This document shows, piece by piece, positions 27,182-36,383 of a stretch of DNA of 64,000 nt. The notes under the pieces were generated by a model. That model was not told where the DNA came from. It saw nothing but the letters and a program-made list of their open reading frames with translations, and made no database searches. How positions within the stretch are numbered: the stretch's first letter is position 1; each line of letters opens with the position of its first letter. The translations under genes and the position numbers were made by a program. This stretch comes from Corynebacterium mustelae (lineage in GTDB: Bacteria > Actinomycetota > Actinomycetes > Mycobacteriales > Mycobacteriaceae): NCBI RefSeq assembly GCF_001020985.1, contig NZ_CP011542.1:1860001-1924000 (forward strand), written 5' to 3'.

Positions 27182-27832
27182 TCATGTTTTGGGCGAAGTG
27201 TTTGCCGCCCTAGCCAATTCCTCCGGCATCCCGTCAGCTCGTTGCGCTGCCTTTTGTTTTGCTTGGCCTAAAACGCCATTCATGTGCCGGGCTTGTTTCA
27301 TTGTTAACCTCTCAGTTTCACGGTGTTTAGCCAATAATGGAGCCCGCCAACAGTGACAGACTGCAAGCGCTAACGCGTCAGCGGCGTCCGCAGGCTTGGG
27401 TGGTTCTGATAGGCCCAGGATTCTGGTGATCATCGCGGTCATTTGTTTTTTATCGGCCCGACCATTCCCGCTAACTGCTTTTTTAACCTCACTAGGCGTA
27501 TACAGGTGCACGTCGATATTTCGTTGAGCAGCAGCAAGCATCAATACACCCACCGCATGCGCTGTGTTCATCACTGTGGAAACGTTTCCACGCTCAAATA
27601 CCCGCTCAATAGCGACCACATCAGGCTGATACGAATCCATCCACTCATTGACAGCCTCGCTTAATTCAAATAATCGAACAGCTACGTCAGAATCTGTTGG
27701 GGTACGCACTACCCCAACAGCAACTGGAATAACCGCGCGTCCCCGCCCAGCCTGAATCACCGATAATCCACACCGGGTAAGACCTGGGTCAATTCCCATG
27801 ACCCGCAGCCCTTCGATTGAAACAACTGACAC
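27182..27832 (-). CDS. ruvC: Crossover junction endodeoxyribonuclease RuvC
   Basis: Holliday junction resolvase of 216 residues. Acidic catalytic residues are visible in VMGIDPGLTRCGLSVI (first Asp, about residue 14), in VVAIERVFERGNVSTVM (Glu, about 76), and in KPADAADALALAVCH (two Asp, about 150). The C-terminal 40 residues are a basic, helical extension beyond the usual 170-180, as in other corynebacteria. The start is GTG at 27832, with GGGAAGG about 10 bases upstream. It is the first gene of the ruvCAB cluster. Confidence 0.97.
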   Translation of the reverse strand: MSVVSIEGLRVMGIDPGLTRCGLSVIQAGRGRAVIPVAVGVVRTPTDSDVAVRLFELSEAVNEWMDSYQPDVVAIERVFERGNVSTVMNTAHAVGVLMLAAAQRNIDVHLYTPSEVKKAVSGNGRADKKQMTAMITRILGLSEPPKPADAADALALAVCHCWRAPLLAKHRETERLTMKQARHMNGVLGQAKQKAAQRADGMPEELARAANTSPKT

Positions 27833-28188
27833 TTACATGCAACCTTCCCAAGTGTTCAATGCGGCCGTTAAATCCACACAAGCGGATTCTGTATCTACCA
27901 TTACCTATTAGCAGATCACCGCGCCATGACCGCAGAAATATCGAACATTATTTCTAATATAATATTACAATTCATGATCGGCATGAAAATTCAGGCGCTG
28001 ACGAAAACTCGCCTCATTACAGCCTGAAATTTAGCACGTTGCTGCTGCCATCCCGGTTATAAACCGCCAATAGGGTATTCACTAATTAAAAACAGCGGTG
28101 GTCGGACGATACCAATCACCGCTGTAGTGGCATAGCTGTTCGCCAAGGCCAGTTGCTTAATCTGCAACCAACGCTTGGGGGTTTTCGA
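27833..28188. other. Intergenic region between yebC and ruvC
   Basis: About 355 bases. It contains the yebC terminator (28085-28125) and, upstream of ruvC, the expected promoter region. I see no RNA gene or reading frame worth calling. Confidence 0.5.
28085..28125 (-). terminator. Terminator after yebC
   Basis: Perfect 9-pair stem, arms 28092-28100 and 28117-28125, followed on the minus strand by TTTTTAAT. It is a typical intrinsic terminator. Confidence 0.78.
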
Positions 28189-28944
28189 TTACTCCGCGTT
28201 CAATTCAGCAATAACCTCTTCAGATAAATCCATGTTGGTATAGACGTTTTGAACGTCGTCGGAATCTTCCAAAGCATCAATAAGCTTGAATATCTTCTTA
28301 GCATCGGCAGTTTCCAACGCAACTTCGACCGAGGCGCGGAAATCCGAGTCTGAGTCTTCCACCTCAATTCCTGCCTCAACCAAGGCTTCTTTAACTGTGG
28401 TCAAGTCGCCCGGCGCGCAGACGATTTCGAACTTTTCGCCTACGGTATTTACTTCTTCAGCCCCGGCATCAAGAACTGCTAGCAATACGTCGTCTTCGCT
28501 TAGGTCACCGCTGGCTACCAGAATTATTCCTTTGCGGGTGAACATATAGCTGACTGCGCCGGATTCAGCCATGCTTCCACCGTTTTTTGTCATGGCGGTG
28601 CGAACTTCAGTGGCAGCCCGGTTGCGGTTGTCGGTTAGACATTCGATGAGAACTGCCACGCCGTTGGGTCCGTAGCCTTCGTACATTATGGTTTGCCAGT
28701 CTGCACCGCCGGTTTCTTCACCGGAGCCTCGTTTGCGTGCTCGTTCGATGGCGTCGTTGGGAACGGAGGCTTTTTTGGCTTTCCGGATCATATCGTCAAG
28801 GGTGGGATTTGCTGATGGATCGCCGCCACCGGTGCGGGCCGCCACTTCGATATTTTTAATGAGTTTGGCAAATTCTTTTCCGCGTTTTGCGTCATTTGCT
28901 GCCTTCTTGTGTTTCGTGGTTGCCCATTTTGAGTGGCCGGCCAT
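28189..28944 (-). CDS. YebC/PmpR family protein (translation/transcription factor)
   Basis: Cytoplasmic protein of 251 residues starting [25 protein letters not shown], the universal YebC opening. It continues with [23 protein letters not shown] and [22 protein letters not shown]. The C-terminal domain is acidic ([33 protein letters not shown]). YebC proteins have been described as DNA-binding regulators and more recently as factors that help ribosomes at proline-rich stretches. The ribosome site GAAAGGACCACC before the ATG is strong. In M. tuberculosis the gene also lies just beyond ruvC. Confidence 0.96.
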   Translation of the reverse strand: MAGHSKWATTKHKKAANDAKRGKEFAKLIKNIEVAARTGGGDPSANPTLDDMIRKAKKASVPNDAIERARKRGSGEETGGADWQTIMYEGYGPNGVAVLIECLTDNRNRAATEVRTAMTKNGGSMAESGAVSYMFTRKGIILVASGDLSEDDVLLAVLDAGAEEVNTVGEKFEIVCAPGDLTTVKEALVEAGIEVEDSDSDFRASVEVALETADAKKIFKLIDALEDSDDVQNVYTNMDLSEEVIAELNAE

Positions 28945-29098
28945 GGTGGTCCTTTCGTAAGTTTTTTTCGGTGGGTTTTACCCAGGTTTATTAGATTTAG
29001 TTTGAGTTTTGTGTGGGTTTTAAAGTAACGCAAAAATTATACGGCACGGATGGGATGTGAGAATAGTCCATTGGTGTTTTTGCTTTTGTGTTGGCTTT

Positions 29099-29986
29099 TT
29101 ATTGCTGGCCGGTGGCTAGGTTCTTCAGGGGTAGGGCTTGTTGTCCTTGTTTGAGGTTCCTTGTTAGCCCTTCTTGGGTGACAACTGCCACGAGGTCGCC
29201 GGCTCGGTTAAAGACTCGTCCGTGGGTTAGCGCGCGTCCTGCGTGTGCGGAGGGTGAAATTTGGTCATAGAGCAGCCATTCGTCGGCTCGAAAGGGCCTG
29301 AGGAACCATAGTGCGTGGTCAAGTGATGCCATTTGGACAGGGTGCCCTCTGTGCGGAACCAGGGCGGTGTGTAGGAGTGTCATATCTGACATGTATGTCA
29401 GCGTGCAAAGATGGAAAGTTTCGTCGTCTGGTAATTGGTTTTTGGTTTTGAACCAAACAAGTTGCTGACCGTGGGTTAGGCGGTTGTGTTCATAACTGTC
29501 TGGTGGTACTTGGCGGATATCCCAGTCAGTCCATTCTTCAAGGAGCGCACGGCTGCTTGCTGGTAGGTTATCTGGTTCAACAGTGATTGATTCAGGATCG
29601 GGTACGTCACGCATGTCATCGGAGTGTTCTATTCCTTCGTCGGTGCGACGGTGGAATGAACACTGCATGCTGAATATCGTTTCGCCGTTTTGAATGGCGG
29701 TGACGTGCCGGGATGTGAATGATCGACCGTGGCGAATATCGTCGACATTGTAAATGGTGGGTTGAGTTGAGTCGCCGGGCCCGACGAAGTATCCGTGGAG
29801 TGAGTGTACGCCCATGTCGCTGGTGACGGTGCGGATTGCAGATACTAGAGCTTGGGATGCTACTTGTCCGCCGAAGGTTCGGGTGAAGGTTGAGGGTGTA
29901 ACTGGACCACGAAAGATGCGTGTATCAATTTGTTCGATGTCGAGTATGTGCTCTATTTTGCTGCGTTGCTGATTTCCGGGGTTCAT
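29099..29986 (-). CDS. tesB: Acyl-CoA thioesterase II, double hot-dog fold
   Basis: Cytoplasmic thioesterase of 295 residues that releases fatty acids from acyl-CoA. The two hot-dog halves are visible: IFRGPVTPSTFTRTFGGQVASQALVSA and VHSLHGYFVGPGDSTQPTIYNVDDIRHGRSF in the first, MASLDHALWFLRPFRADEWLLYDQ in the second. The SLDHALWFLRPFR segment carries the catalytic Asp of the TesB family. The C-terminus reads HGRVFNRAGDLVAVVTQEGLTR, also typical. It is a single gene, divergent from the DUF3817 protein gene. Confidence 0.93.
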   Translation of the reverse strand: MNPGNQQRSKIEHILDIEQIDTRIFRGPVTPSTFTRTFGGQVASQALVSAIRTVTSDMGVHSLHGYFVGPGDSTQPTIYNVDDIRHGRSFTSRHVTAIQNGETIFSMQCSFHRRTDEGIEHSDDMRDVPDPESITVEPDNLPASSRALLEEWTDWDIRQVPPDSYEHNRLTHGQQLVWFKTKNQLPDDETFHLCTLTYMSDMTLLHTALVPHRGHPVQMASLDHALWFLRPFRADEWLLYDQISPSAHAGRALTHGRVFNRAGDLVAVVTQEGLTRNLKQGQQALPLKNLATGQQ

Positions 29987-30238
29987 CTGTCGGTGGTTTG
30001 GCTTCCTTATTAGTAGTTAATTCTCGGTGTTTATTTAAGCACTTTTGGTTTGGTCTAAAGGTAACGCAGGTAGTGAATGCAGTTTTGCTCAAGGCTGGCT
30101 GCGGGAGAAAGGTGGATGTTTTCTTTTTTAATTTTTCAACCTCTTGGTTGACTGGGGTTTCAGTTCATTTGGTTGATTTTAGGCCCGGGGTGGGTTTGGG
30201 GATATACGAGCTGCAAACGTGTCGGTTACTGTTGTTGC

Positions 30239-30757
30239 ATGGTTGATTATTCAGATTCGGCAACAATTGGTTCGCATGATGGAGTTTTTTCCTCGCCGCG
30301 TCGGTTGCATAGGGTTGTGGCTTTTATAGAGATGGGGACGTGGACGTTTCTTATTGTCGGAATGGTTTTAAAGTACAGCGGTGTCACCGAGGCGGTTGTT
30401 CCGATAGCTGGTTCCATTCACGGCTTTGGGTTTTTATGTTTTGTTTTCGTCACTATTGGTATTTGGATCAACGATAGGTGGGATGCGCCGTGGGGTATCG
30501 CGGGCTTAGCGGTTTCGGCGATTCCGTGGGCAGCGTTGCCGTTTACTATCGTCTTGGATCGACGGGGCATGTTGAGTGATTCGTGGCGGTTCCGTCGCGG
30601 TGATAGTCCGAGATCCGTGTCGGAGAAGATTCTTGCGATTGTGGTTCGAAATCCGGTGGTAAGTTGCGTGGTATTAGCGGTTATAGTGGCAGTGGTTTTC
30701 TCGATTTTGCTTTATCTTGGCCCGCCAGTTGATGTTGAGGGGGTATTGACTAGTTAG
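30239..30757 (+). CDS. DUF3817-type integral membrane protein
   Basis: Membrane protein of about 172 residues. After a 20-residue hydrophilic start there are three helices in the DUF3817 pattern: LHRVVAFIEMGTWTFLIVGMV-L, then GSIHGFGFLCFVFVTIGIWI, then a third around GLAVSAIPWAALPFTIVLD. A further helix lies near the C-terminus (SCVVLAVIVAVVFSILLYL). The conserved E in the first and HG in the second helix fit the family. Function is unknown. ATG 30239 has no good ribosome site; a TTG 66 bases earlier would add an improbable Cys-rich leader. Confidence 0.7.
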   Translation: MVDYSDSATIGSHDGVFSSPRRLHRVVAFIEMGTWTFLIVGMVLKYSGVTEAVVPIAGSIHGFGFLCFVFVTIGIWINDRWDAPWGIAGLAVSAIPWAALPFTIVLDRRGMLSDSWRFRRGDSPRSVSEKILAIVVRNPVVSCVVLAVIVAVVFSILLYLGPPVDVEGVLTS

Positions 30758-30859
30758 GGCTAGCACCTACGGGTTGGTTTTCTATCGCTACACTATGAGT
30801 GTTGTTTCGTCAGGCTTGGCGTACAACACTCTTTTTTCATCGGCGTAAAGGTTTTTAAG

Positions 30860-32143
30860 ATGTCTGGTGCCACTGTCATTAAGGTGGGCGAAGTACAGCC
30901 ACAAGTGGTACGACTGTTGTGGTTGTGGTGGTTGATAGCACATGGGTTGTTGCTGCGGTTATTGGTGATTAATACGGTTCCAGACGGAGACGTCCGCTAT
31001 TATTTCGACGCGGTTTCGGGGTTGAATCCGATTGCAATGCGGGAGTATCCGATTGTTGGCACCTGGCCCGCATATGTAGCCCTGTGGTTCAGTAATGGTT
31101 CTTCTGATCATTATTTGGCGATGTTCACTATGGTTTGCTACGCCCTTGATGCGATTTTCTTTGCCATAATTTTGCATACCCGCATTGCTGTTTCCTCACA
31201 GGCTAGAATAACGGCCGCGGTTTTTTGGGGTGGGTTTTCATTAGTTGTTGGACATGTTTGCGTATACCGTCTTGATATCTTTCCTTCAGTGGTAGTCGGT
31301 GTTGCTGCTATTTGTTTGTTCTTAGCGCCGCGATGCAGCGCTGGATTATTGGCGATAGCTGTGATGATCAAGTTATGGCCTGGGGTGTTGATCGTGGGAT
31401 TGGTGGATTCTATCCGGCGCAGCAAAACTTATGTGCGGGTCGGTATTTTTATTGCGTCGTTGGTGTTAATTACGGGAGTTGTCATCCCGTTTTCGGGTAT
31501 CGACCGCTTGTTATCGCCGTTTTCCTATCAGGGTGAGCGCGGATTGCAAATTGAGTCGGTTGCGGCCACGCCGTTTATGTGGTTAGCAAACACCAGGACC
31601 GCTGAAAACTACGTGGTGTTTTATGCGGCGTCGAAAAGCTATGAAATTAGTGGGCCGGGGGTTGCTACCGCAATTGGGCTAAGCAGTTTCTTGCTTCTAG
31701 CTACGTTAATTGCCGCTGCTCTGTGGGCTTTTCGACGACTGTGGGTAGGCGGTTGGAGTCCAGATCAAACGGTGGTGCTGTGGATTTTCTTGATTGTGAT
31801 GTTGATCATTTCTAATAAGGTGTTCTCGCCACAATACATAGTCTGGCTTGGGCCAGTTCTTGCGGTTGCACTGTTGCGCGCCCGCAAACTGAAGTTTCCA
31901 CTGTTCATGGCTGTACTTATTTACTGCATGGCACTTCTCGGTCAGGTGGTTTACCCATTCCACTATCACGAACTCACCGATAACGTTAGTGAGATGACGA
32001 TCGGTGTAGTAGGGTTGGCTGCACGAAACATCCTCATGGTGGTGGCTACCATCATCGCTGGTATTTGGCTGGTGAAAACACCCGGGGGTGAGAATGCGAA
32101 GCAATCTGTTCGGTTTCTTGCGTCCCGATCAGGCGATAATTAA
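30860..32143 (+). CDS. GT87-type (DUF2029) polyprenyl-phosphate mannose glycosyltransferase
   Basis: Multi-spanning glycosyltransferase of the GT-C fold, 427 residues, with about ten transmembrane helices. The first extracytoplasmic loop contains VPDGDVRYYFDAV, whose acidic residues are the expected catalytic site. Later YRLDIFPSVVVG, MIKLWPGVLIVGLVDS and NKVFSPQYIVWLGPVLA are GT87 signatures. Such enzymes use polyprenyl-phosphate mannose to extend lipoglycans. It sits convergent to the PIM operon, so work on phosphatidylinositol mannosides or lipomannan is plausible but unproven. AAAGG eight bases before ATG 30860 supports the start. Confidence 0.82.
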   Translation: MSGATVIKVGEVQPQVVRLLWLWWLIAHGLLLRLLVINTVPDGDVRYYFDAVSGLNPIAMREYPIVGTWPAYVALWFSNGSSDHYLAMFTMVCYALDAIFFAIILHTRIAVSSQARITAAVFWGGFSLVVGHVCVYRLDIFPSVVVGVAAICLFLAPRCSAGLLAIAVMIKLWPGVLIVGLVDSIRRSKTYVRVGIFIASLVLITGVVIPFSGIDRLLSPFSYQGERGLQIESVAATPFMWLANTRTAENYVVFYAASKSYEISGPGVATAIGLSSFLLLATLIAAALWAFRRLWVGGWSPDQTVVLWIFLIVMLIISNKVFSPQYIVWLGPVLAVALLRARKLKFPLFMAVLIYCMALLGQVVYPFHYHELTDNVSEMTIGVVGLAARNILMVVATIIAGIWLVKTPGGENAKQSVRFLASRSGDN

Positions 32144-32161
32144 CCCCTCATCACGTGGTTC

Positions 32162-32623
32162 TTACATAGTCAATTCGAAATACTCCGGTAACCGGGCGGT
32201 TCCGCCGAGTCGGAGCAATCGGACGGCGGGGCGTACCCGTAGAGCACGGGTATCGCTGACTGCGTCATTATAAAACCGGTGTGCTAACTGCAGACGTGCC
32301 TCCGCCTCCACAATACTTATCGGTGGTTGCGGGCCTAGTGCTGCAATTGCGGCGGTGATTTCCCGTTCTTTTTCCGCACGGTGCGAAAACGAATCGTATT
32401 CCAGCATCACCGATTCCGCGGAGTGCGCCATAGCACTGGCCGTGGGATCTACTGCCGCTAACACCGCTGCCCGACGATCGAGTGCTGCTTGCAATGCTAG
32501 TCGTGCTGCATCCGTGCGAACGTGAAGTCGATGCAAACGTTGGGCGGTACTTGACGCCCAAAAGACTGCTGCCGTAACAATGACAGCGATAATAACTGCA
32601 ATTATTGTGCCCATTGCCGCCAC
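32162..32623 (-). CDS. LemA-like membrane-anchored helical protein
   Basis: Protein of 153 residues with one N-terminal transmembrane helix (about 5-27, IIAVIIAVIVTAAVFWA), then long helices rich in Ala, Arg and Leu. The C-terminus, VEAEARLQLAHRFYNDAVSDTRALR, ending LPEYFELTM, resembles the C-terminal half of LemA proteins (RxxYN...pYFE). It overlaps the pimA 3' end by 22 bases, so it is the last gene of the PIM operon. No enzymatic residues are seen. A structural or envelope role in the lipoglycan pathway is inference from the operon only. Confidence 0.65.
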   Translation of the reverse strand: MAAMGTIIAVIIAVIVTAAVFWASSTAQRLHRLHVRTDAARLALQAALDRRAAVLAAVDPTASAMAHSAESVMLEYDSFSHRAEKEREITAAIAALGPQPPISIVEAEARLQLAHRFYNDAVSDTRALRVRPAVRLLRLGGTARLPEYFELTM

Positions 32624-33750
32624 CTAGATTCCGGTTTCGCTGCAAGCTGGACTTTCGTCCCATCAGATACTGTTTCGTAGACTCGTAGCACAGACTGGGC
32701 TACATGATCCCAGTCGTAGTTATGGCATCTTTCCGCACCTGCCCGAACCAGTTGTTCCCGCAACTGCGAGTCATTCACGACTTTCTCAATGGCACGTGCT
32801 AAGTCCTGCGGGTCGTCAGTTTTGAACAATAAGCCAGCCGGGGTTTCCGAATCGGTGGCACAAACTGCTGCGAATGCCTCAAGATCACTAGCTATAACGG
32901 CACAGCCTGCAGCCATGGCTTCGACTAAAACAATGCCAAAGCTTTCACCGCCGGTATTGGGGGCAACGTATATATCCGCTTTGCCCAATAACCTTGCTTT
33001 CTCGTCGTCATCAACGCGGCCAGCGAAATACACACCCCGTATTTTTCGTCTGCCCTTTCCGCCCCCAATAACAGTGATATTGCACAGGTAGTCCGTTAAG
33101 AGGTGTGCCTTTAATAAAACATCTAATCCTTTCCGGGGTTCATCTATTCGGCCGAGGAAAGCAATCTCAGGTTTTGTTATTGCTTCGGCCGCAACGCTTT
33201 TTGTTTGTCGACTCGCGTATTTTGCAAAAAACTCAATATCCACCCCGTTGGGAATAAGAACTGGATCGCCGCCTAATTGTTCCACCTGCCACCTGCGAGC
33301 CATTTCCGACACAGCAATTCCGCCCCGGATGCGTTCCAAATATGGCCGCAATAGTGGCAACGCAAGCTTGAGTAACATAGACCCCTGCGCTGATGTGTGA
33401 TAAGTAGCCACGATCGGCCCCTCAGCAAGCATGAGCGCCGCAAGTGAGAAACTGGGTGAATTGGGTTCATGGATGTGCAGAATATCGAAATTGCCGTCGG
33501 AAATGAACTTCTTCACCTTGGCAAACGTCCACGGCCCGAACGACAACCTGGCAACCGAGCCATTGTATCGGATGGGAAAACTACGCCCACCACGCACCAC
33601 AAAATCGGGCACATCAGTGTCTGGGCCACACGGCCCTATCACCTTCACGTCGTGGCCTTGCTCCGTCAGTTTTGTCGCAAGATCAAGGATATGGGCTTGA
33701 ACGCCGCCTGGTTCGTCAAAAGAATAGGGGCACACAAAACCTATTCGCAT
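32602..33750 (-). CDS. pimA: Phosphatidylinositol alpha-mannosyltransferase PimA (GT4)
   Basis: Peripheral membrane enzyme of 382 residues that adds the first mannose from GDP-mannose to phosphatidylinositol. It opens with MRIGFVCPYSFDEPGGVQAH, the hallmark PimA N-terminus, including the glycine-rich acceptor loop. Other GT4 landmarks are IVATYHTSAQGS, the nucleotide-binding AFLGRIDEPRKGLDVLL (about 198-214), and VAPNTGGESFGIVLVEAMAAGCAVIASD (E-x7-E motif, about 265-290). The M at 33750 starts the family sequence. The neighbours are the acyltransferase and pgsA, as in mycobacteria, where the same cluster order identifies PimA rather than PimB. Confidence 0.92.
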   Translation of the reverse strand: MRIGFVCPYSFDEPGGVQAHILDLATKLTEQGHDVKVIGPCGPDTDVPDFVVRGGRSFPIRYNGSVARLSFGPWTFAKVKKFISDGNFDILHIHEPNSPSFSLAALMLAEGPIVATYHTSAQGSMLLKLALPLLRPYLERIRGGIAVSEMARRWQVEQLGGDPVLIPNGVDIEFFAKYASRQTKSVAAEAITKPEIAFLGRIDEPRKGLDVLLKAHLLTDYLCNITVIGGGKGRRKIRGVYFAGRVDDDEKARLLGKADIYVAPNTGGESFGIVLVEAMAAGCAVIASDLEAFAAVCATDSETPAGLLFKTDDPQDLARAIEKVVNDSQLREQLVRAGAERCHNYDWDHVAQSVLRVYETVSDGTKVQLAAKPESRWRQWAQ

Positions 33751-33918
33751 ATCTCTCAACCCATCTAATCCTCACACCTTCGCTCACTTCGCAAGCCAAA
33801 GGCAACCCACACAATACACTGTCTTAAATATCCGGTTAACAGACACACAATCGCAACGTCACTGAACTTTTACTATCTATGTAGCATAACGGAAACGGAC
33901 GGTTGTTATCGGTGTTAG

Positions 33919-34881
33919 CTATTTGTTAGAAGTTCTATCAGCGCTCCAAAAGGGTTGAAGCACATGCCAATCTACCGGATGCTTACGGATATTATCCGCC
34001 ATAATTATGCTGTACCTGCGCACGACATCCGAAACATCATCTGTGGAAAAAACCTCGATCGGTGGCGAAAACCGCATCCCCCACCCGGGCTGAAAAATGG
34101 TGCCAGTAAACCAGTTATCGATAACCAACAAGGTGGCGCCAGTTTCCAGAGCCAACCGTGCTGCTCCCGTCGGCAAAGTGGTGGTCTCACCGCAAAACTC
34201 CACTTCCACGCCCTTACCGTTCAGATCTCGGTCACCGACAATAGCCACCGTGCCGCCTGCAGCAACGACATCTTTCAGTCTTTCGTAGGCAGAACGCTCC
34301 CCCGGCGCACCGGTATGCGCTAAAACATTAAAGCCTAGCGATTGCCGAAACTTCACGAAGGTATCGAAAAGCTTTTCCGGTTTAAGCCGCTCCGCCACTG
34401 TCGTAAACGTCCCGATCTGGGATGCGACATACATTCCGGCTAGATCCCAGTTTCCACTGTGGGTTGCCACCACGATCGTTCCGGTTGGTTTTGCTACCGC
34501 TTCCAACAGATGCTGCTTTCCCATCACTTGACGATCTATCTTTTCGATGACCCTGCGATCTTTCATCATCGCTGGAAGCCGAAACGCTTCGTACCAATAG
34601 CGCGCATAGGACCGCATTGAGTCACGTATTAACGCCCGGGTTACGTTTTCCTTTCCAACAACTCGGCTTAGATTCTTACGCAGTTGGTTCATACCAGCGC
34701 CGTTATCGCTTGCATGATCCGCCCCCCATATGAATATCTGTGCTGTCAGGTGTTTGGGCAATCGACTCATGAGTGCCCAACCCGCGTAATATCCCCATGC
34801 GTTTATTGTTTCCCAGCTTGGTGGGGTCGTCGAAAAGCGTGAGAACAACAAACCTTCATTGGTAGACGCAATACTATTCAT
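33919..34881 (-). CDS. Phosphatidylinositol mannoside acyltransferase (LPLAT family)
   Basis: Membrane-associated acyltransferase of 320 residues that acylates the mannose of PIM on the cytoplasmic face. The catalytic HX4D box is ATHSGNWDLAG (about residues 139-149). A second family motif is TVAIVGDRDLNGKGVEVEFCGE (about 213-234), followed by PTGAARLALETGA. Length matches mycobacterial PatA. It lies 21 bases after the pgsA stop and is followed by pimA, so PI synthesis, mannosylation and acylation are encoded together. Confidence 0.9.
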   Translation of the reverse strand: MNSIASTNEGLLFSRFSTTPPSWETINAWGYYAGWALMSRLPKHLTAQIFIWGADHASDNGAGMNQLRKNLSRVVGKENVTRALIRDSMRSYARYWYEAFRLPAMMKDRRVIEKIDRQVMGKQHLLEAVAKPTGTIVVATHSGNWDLAGMYVASQIGTFTTVAERLKPEKLFDTFVKFRQSLGFNVLAHTGAPGERSAYERLKDVVAAGGTVAIVGDRDLNGKGVEVEFCGETTTLPTGAARLALETGATLLVIDNWFTGTIFQPGWGMRFSPPIEVFSTDDVSDVVRRYSIIMADNIRKHPVDWHVLQPFWSADRTSNK

Positions 34882-34902
34882 TGTTTTAGATCCTCGTGCC
34901 GC

Positions 34903-35574
34903 TTACTTCTGCGGGGCCATTGGTTCGCACTCCGTGGCACCGACTGGTGCAGCGATCGCCTCGGATGCATGGGGGCTTTTCGCGGCGATCAAAAGACGTT
35001 GACCAACAGTGATCACGCTGCCGATGGCTAAAAACCATAACGCCACATCAATGGCGTAAGGAACGCCTAAGCCCGTCAAACCGATTCCGGTAAGACCAAT
35101 GATCAACCGTTCTGGCCGTTCAATCAAACCGCCAATCACTTCAAAACCTGAGGCTTCGCCGCGGGCTTTGACGTACGAAATCACCTGCGAGGAAACCAAT
35201 ACGATAAAACTCGCGATAATCACGCTGGCATGCGGCTTGTAGGTATAAATCAGCCACCAGGTAATTGCGGCGAATAGCGCCCCGTCAGTTATCCGGTCAC
35301 AGGTCGCATCTAGCGTCGCGCCGAATTTTGTGCCGTAGCCTTGTAGGCGAGCCATCGTGCCGTCGACCATGTCCAGCGCTGCAAAGACACCGGATAATAC
35401 TGCCGCTAACACGAGGTGTCCGGTAGGAATGAAGATCACCGCAATTGCCGTAGTGATTAAGGCGCCCACCACCGTTACTGTGTTAGGGCTAAGCCCCATT
35501 TTGTTTAATAACCGAGCAAGCGGTTCTATCACCACTGCCGCTGGTTTGCGTCCACTCACACTAAGCATGTGCAA
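34903..35574 (-). CDS. pgsA: Phosphatidylinositol phosphate synthase (CDP-alcohol phosphatidyltransferase)
   Basis: Membrane enzyme of 223 residues with about six helices. It joins CDP-diacylglycerol with inositol phosphate to make phosphatidylinositol phosphate. The CDP-alcohol motif D-G-x2-A-R-x8-G-x3-D-x3-D is visible in MVDGTMARLQGYGTKFGATL followed by DATCDR (about residues 67-92). The N-terminal PLARLLNKMGLSPNTVTVVGA is also typical. The start overlaps the HIT gene stop by 14 bases, so translation is likely coupled. This is the committing step to PIMs and lipoglycans. Confidence 0.93.
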   Translation of the reverse strand: MHMLSVSGRKPAAVVIEPLARLLNKMGLSPNTVTVVGALITTAIAVIFIPTGHLVLAAVLSGVFAALDMVDGTMARLQGYGTKFGATLDATCDRITDGALFAAITWWLIYTYKPHASVIIASFIVLVSSQVISYVKARGEASGFEVIGGLIERPERLIIGLTGIGLTGLGVPYAIDVALWFLAIGSVITVGQRLLIAAKSPHASEAIAAPVGATECEPMAPQK

Positions 35575-36208
35575 CTCCCGGAAAATCCGGATCCTCTGCG
35601 GCTAGATCTGACCATGCCTTAGCCAGCAGGTGACGTGTCTCCCGTAATAATTGCGGGAGAACTTTAGTTTCACCCAGTACCGTCATGAAGTTCGCGTCTC
35701 CATTCCACCGCGGCACGATGTGCATATGTAGGTGCTCCCCTACCGATCCACCCGCTGAACGGCCGAGGTTAAATCCCACATTGCAGGCATCCGGGCGAGA
35801 CACGCTCTTCAACACCCGAACTGCAGCCTGGGCAAACGCCATGAGTTCTGTTGACTCCTCTGGTCGCAAGTTTTCCAAATCTGGCTCTTGACGATACGGC
35901 ACGACCATCATGTGCCCCGAGTTGTATGGGAAAAGATTCAATACGCAGTAAACAAATTCCCCACGCGCCACAATAAGCCCGTCTTCATCTGACAACGTTG
36001 GAATTTCGACAAAGGGATTCGGTCGGTGATCCACACGTACTTCGTTATTTTTTTCCGTATCACCGTTGGTTATCTTCTGCGCCGTCGAAACGCCGCTACT
36101 TTTAACTCCGTCATTACGGATATAGTTCATCCGATAAGGAGCCCACAACCGTTGCAGTCGATCGGGAGTACCAACACCTTGATCGATGAAATCCTTAGAG
36201 TCACTCAC
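35561..36208 (-). CDS. HIT family nucleotide hydrolase/transferase
   Basis: Histidine-triad protein of about 215 residues. The active-site triad is HLHMHIVPRW (H-x-H-x-H, about residue 165 onward), preceded by CNVGFNLGRSAGGSVGEH. An earlier conserved element is LNLFPYNSGHMMVVPYRQ. The long N-terminus (LQRLWAPYRMNYI) is that of the Rv2613c/AP4A phosphorylase-like branch. GTG 36208 is chosen because VSDSKDFIDQG begins the likely protein and GAGG lies upstream; GTG 36226 is an alternative. It overlaps pgsA and lies between thrS and pgsA as in mycobacteria. The physiological substrate is uncertain. Confidence 0.88.
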   Translation of the reverse strand: MSDSKDFIDQGVGTPDRLQRLWAPYRMNYIRNDGVKSSGVSTAQKITNGDTEKNNEVRVDHRPNPFVEIPTLSDEDGLIVARGEFVYCVLNLFPYNSGHMMVVPYRQEPDLENLRPEESTELMAFAQAAVRVLKSVSRPDACNVGFNLGRSAGGSVGEHLHMHIVPRWNGDANFMTVLGETKVLPQLLRETRHLLAKAWSDLAAEDPDFPGVAHA

Positions 36209-36383
36209 AGCTGTTTTCGTCCTCACCTAACTTTGTACAAGTGATTGGCCGATGCCAAAAACCCGTGGCGCCTGCTTTTCGACGTTTCCATCAGCGCTTC
36301 CCCCCAACCTTAGTGAAAGCCTCAGCCAAAGTGGTGAAAATCTCGGGCGAGGCTTGCACTTTGTTATAGACCAGATATGCAAT

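Noticed and set aside
29920..30246. Plus-strand open frame of 108 codons between tesB and the DUF3817 gene
   Set aside because: Cys/Val/Phe-rich reading that overlaps the tesB start antisense, with no ribosome site or family resemblance.
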